Of a DNA stretch of 64,000 nucleotides, positions 61,938 through 64,000 are shown piece after piece. This stretch comes from Clostridia bacterium (GTDB lineage Bacteria; Bacillota; Clostridia; Lachnospirales; Lachnospiraceae): the NCBI GenBank assembly GCA_910575245.1, contig CAJTEN010000018.1, forward strand, positions 56,985-120,984, written 5' to 3'. Below the pieces are notes generated by a model that made no database searches, was not told where the DNA came from, and saw only the letters and a program-made list of their open reading frames with translations. The position numbers and the translations under genes are program-made. Positions within the stretch are counted from its first letter, which is position 1. Each line of letters begins with the position of its first letter.

Positions 61938-62162
61938 ATGAACGATAAAAAGAGATTGAACAGCTACGAGGATTTACCGCTGGTTTTGGATGTGGCGGAC
62001 ATTCAGCGGATTATGGGAATTTCAAGAGCGAGCGCCTATGAGCTGGTACACACACCCGGCTTTCCGGCGTTCCGCAGGGGCAGGCTTATCAAGGTCAGCA
62101 AAATTGCCTTCTTTGAATGGATGGCAAAAGGCTCCGAAACCGTACCGGTAAGCGACAAATAA
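61938..62162 (+). CDS. Excisionase/helix-turn-helix protein
   Basis: A 74-residue MerR-like HTH_17 protein: LPLVLDVADIQRIMGISRAS, YELVHTPGFPAFRRGRLIKV. It matches the excisionase/DNA-binding family of mobile elements. ATG 61938 has GGGAGGAAC upstream. It may direct excision with a recombinase located outside the window. Confidence 0.85.
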   Translation: MNDKKRLNSYEDLPLVLDVADIQRIMGISRASAYELVHTPGFPAFRRGRLIKVSKIAFFEWMAKGSETVPVSDK

Positions 62163-62308
62163 GCGTGAGGTATCATTCCCTGACTGCAAAACTGCCGTAC
62201 TTTCCAAAGGGGTATACAGAGGGAAAAAACCTTAAAAATGATACCGAAACGCTACACCAAAACAGCCTATCTGCGTACATCAGATAGAAACGGAGAAAGG
62301 AGCCGGTT
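62163..62308. other. Short region with inverted repeat
   Basis: GGTATCATT (62169-62177) and AATGATACC (62237-62245), with GCGT and ACGC outside them, form a long hairpin just after the excisionase. Possibly a binding or end site of the element. Confidence 0.5.
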
Positions 62309-62512
62309 ATGGCAAGAATGAGCAACAAGCGGCGGTTGGAATGGTCTTTCTTCCTAAATGACCGCAGCCGTATCACTTACAACGAACTGTGCCGGAAATG
62401 CCAGCACGAATGTAAACAGAGCTTCCGGGCGGTTGTGGTTGACTGCCCGAAGTATCTTTCCAAGCGTTCCAAGAAAAAGAACAAGACTGCCGGAAACGGC
62501 AAAATCCCTTAG
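62309..62512 (+). CDS. Small basic conserved mobile-element protein
   Basis: A 67-residue basic protein: MARMSNKRRLEWSFFLNDRS, CRKCQHECKQSFRAVVVDCP, ending KKKNKTAGNGKIP. Two Cys pairs (CRKC, and C..C after) suggest a small zinc knuckle. GAAAGGAG precedes the ATG. It is typical of this class of mobilizable element; role is unknown. Confidence 0.65.
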   Translation: MARMSNKRRLEWSFFLNDRSRITYNELCRKCQHECKQSFRAVVVDCPKYLSKRSKKKNKTAGNGKIP

Positions 62513-62515
62513 GAA

Positions 62516-62564
62516 CTAAGGGCGCACTTCTATACATAGTCTAAAGACCATGTATCGTGCGTCC
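62516..62564. other. Candidate origin of transfer (oriT)
   Basis: CTAAGGGCGCACTTC (62516-62530) begins a dyad that pairs GCGCAC-TATACAT-GTC with GAC-ATGTAT-GTGCG (to about 62564). On the minus strand it reads GAAGTGCGCCCTTAG, close to the IncQ/pIP501-type nick region (AAGTGCGCCCT). The relaxase gene is 550 nt downstream. Confidence 0.6.
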
Positions 62565-62798
62565 TGCGGAGCTTACCCCTGCCGCTGATAAAATCAGCAA
62601 TCCGAGGTCTGCGTTCGCTTCGCTCCGACAAGGTGGCTACACCCCCTTGCGCCGCTAAAGCGGCTATCCCCTGTGTACCCGCCGCAAAGAGAAATCCGCT
62701 CTGCGGTTTTCCCTTTTCATCGGGTTTTATAGAAGCACTGACACACAGACTGTCTGCGGATGGTCTTTCTTTATCTTATCAGTAAAGGATGTGAGAAC

Positions 62799-63116
62799 AT
62801 GGAAAAATCTTTGGAACAGTTAAAGCAGGAATATGAAAAAACCACTGTCCTGCTGGAACGGGAAAAACGGAAAATGCAGCGTTTGAAAAACCGGCAGGCG
62901 TATCTGGAAAGCGGTTCCCGGAAACAGAGGACGCACCGGCTGATTACCCGTGGGGCAGCTATTGAGAGCATTGCGCCACAGACAAAGGAGCTGACCGAAA
63001 CGGAATTTTATTCCCTCATGGAAAGCATTTTGAATCTGCCGCAGGCGGAGCATTTCATCCGGTCTGCCGCAGAAAACCACGCCCGTATTTCCGGGCAGGA
63101 GAAAGGCGGTGACTAA
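62799..63116 (+). CDS. DUF3847-family protein
   Basis: A 105-residue protein: MEKSLEQLKQEYEKTTVLLE, a coiled coil (EREKRKMQRLKNRQAYLESG), then KQRTHRLITRGAAIESIAPQ and a C-terminal helical part. It is a known small companion gene of MobA/MobL relaxases. ATG 62799 has AAAGGAT upstream. It ends 2 nt before the relaxase frame, so they were an operon. Confidence 0.82.
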   Translation: MEKSLEQLKQEYEKTTVLLEREKRKMQRLKNRQAYLESGSRKQRTHRLITRGAAIESIAPQTKELTETEFYSLMESILNLPQAEHFIRSAAENHARISGQEKGGD

Positions 63117-63118
63117 GG

Positions 63119-63934
63119 ATAGCACTTTATCATTTTTCAATCGCACAGATAAAGCGCAGCGCCGGTCAGAGCGCCATTGCCAGCGCAGCCTACCGAGCCG
63201 GGGAGCGTCTTTACAGCAGCTACTATGGAGAAGTCAGCGACTACACCAAAAAGGGCGGCGTGATCGCTTCGGAAATCATGCTGCCGCCCCATGCGCCGGA
63301 AATATATCTTGACCGGGCGACCCTCTGGAATGCTGTGGAGAACTGCGAGAAACATCCAAAAGCCCAGCTTGCCTATTCCTTTGATATTGCCATGCAGAAT
63401 GAATTGACGCTGGAAGAAAACATGGAGCTGGCGAGGAAGTTCGTGCAGGAGCAGTTTGTGGCAAAAGGCATGATTGCCGATCTTGCTTTTCACAGCCCGG
63501 AGAAAGAGGACGGCGGCATCCCTAACCCACATTTCCATGTGATGACAACCATGCGCCCTTTGAACCCGGATGGCACATGGGGACAAAAACAGCGGCGGGA
63601 ATATCTTCTTGATGAAGATGGAAACCGAATCCGGGATAAAAACGGCGATTATATGTTTAATGCTGTCCACACAACAGACTGGCACGAGCCGGAAACACTG
63701 GAACACTGGCGGGAGCAGTGGGCGGCTGCCGTTAATACAAAATTTGAGGAAAAAGGGCTGGATGTGCGTATCGACCACCGTTCCTATGTGCGACAGGGGC
63801 TTGACCTGATACCTACTGTCCACGAGGGCGCTAATGTCCGGCAGATGGAAGCAAAGGGCATCCGTACCGAAAAAGGGGAACTGAACCGCTGGATTAAACC
63901 TGAATCCGTGAGACTTATTGTCCCGGCACATTGA
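63119..63934 (+). pseudogene. MobA/MobL relaxase, start altered and truncated
   Basis: The frame begins ATA GCA CTT TAT at 63119 where relatives have ATG: ALYHFSIAQIKRSAGQSAIA, SAAYRAGERLYSSYYGEVSD and YTKKGGVIASEIMLPPHAP give the start and Tyr region of MOBQ-type relaxases. NPHFHVMTTMRPLN is the His-metal motif. After KGELNRWIK the protein ends abruptly with PESVRLIVPAH and a stop at 63934, less than half of the usual length. ATG 63260 could start a shorter product lacking the catalytic N-terminus. Confidence 0.75.
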
Positions 63935-64000
63935 CAACTACATATTTAACCAGCATTCGTAAAGAGGGCCAGTATTTATTGGTCATACAAAAGCAGCTTT

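Larger units (their letters stand above)
55381..64000. mobile_element. Mobilizable element (right end outside the window or lost)
   Basis: Begins at the truncated XRE gene and contains an ABC exporter with its two-component system, a DUF6076 protein, excisionase, an oriT-like repeat, DUF3847 and a MobA/MobL relaxase. No integrase/recombinase or replication gene is visible. The set matches mobilizable cargo units of Firmicutes ICEs. The exact ends are not defined. Confidence 0.65.

Overview
The window reads as a low-to-mid GC Gram-positive anaerobe of the Clostridia, most likely a gut Lachnospiraceae. The basis is strong AGGAGG-type ribosome binding sites with occasional TTG/GTG starts, paired BlaI/M56 sensor operons, TIGR04076, CD3324-family and DUF1062 proteins, BspA-type leucine-rich surface repeats and many GNAT enzymes. 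No rRNA, canonical tRNA, CRISPR array or phage module is visible. This is an accessory, rearranged part of a chromosome ending in a mobilizable element.

Layout. 0-9 kb: a GH13 alpha-glucosidase, a 1525-residue secreted repeat protein, and a BlaI-type repressor with an M56 (BlaR1-like) sensor behind a promoter buried in a long palindrome. 9-17 kb: an APH-like kinase, then a scarred stretch where a RibD_C gene, a LacI regulator and an alpha/beta hydrolase have each lost their 5' end, then an AlbA_2/ATPase regulator with a six-fold 12-bp repeat. 17-19 kb: an XRE regulator and two adjacent small genes (CD3324-family HTH protein; DUF1062 zinc-ribbon/S4-like protein). Each small gene follows an 8-codon leader peptide whose stop codon opens a conserved hairpin, so they look like translational attenuators. 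19-32 kb: acetyltransferases, a methyltransferase, a zinc macrodomain hydrolase, a second BlaI/M56 pair, a double-GNAT protein and an ECF sigma operon. 32-40 kb: an AAA/DUF4143 ATPase, MarR with a flavin reductase, small GNAT and ACT proteins, and a Cys-hydrolase/phosphotransferase fusion.

40-46 kb is an RNA-repair island. Two WYL regulators are read leftward. Divergent from them are two tRNA-mimicking RNAs, then rsr (Ro60/TROVE) overlapping rtcB (RNA ligase). A 17-nt near-identical repeat lies just before the regulator start and on the -10 of the RNA/rsr/rtcB promoter. The RNAs resemble bacterial Y RNAs (YrlA type) that tether Rsr to partners. 46-55 kb: a DUF89 phosphatase, a PD-(D/E)XK AAA protein, a lipoprotein duplicated from 28.6 kb, two more regulators, RidA, NUDIX, methyltransferase and an unusual peptide deformylase.

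55.4 kb to the end is a mobilizable element that interrupts an XRE gene. It carries an ABC exporter with its two-component system, a DUF6076 protein, an excisionase, an oriT-like sequence and a MobA/MobL relaxase that is truncated and has ATA where ATG is expected.

A striking general property is the number of gene fossils made by internal deletion of duplicated segments: the ECF operon copy at 52.4 kb, a GNAT copy at 21.5 kb, a zinc-ribbon copy at 32 kb, the AAA-PDDEXK copy at 28.3 kb and a TIGR04076 copy at 37.2 kb. Dispersed inverted-repeat elements are interspersed among them. All calls come from reading the sequence; family names rest on recognised motifs, not on database searches.
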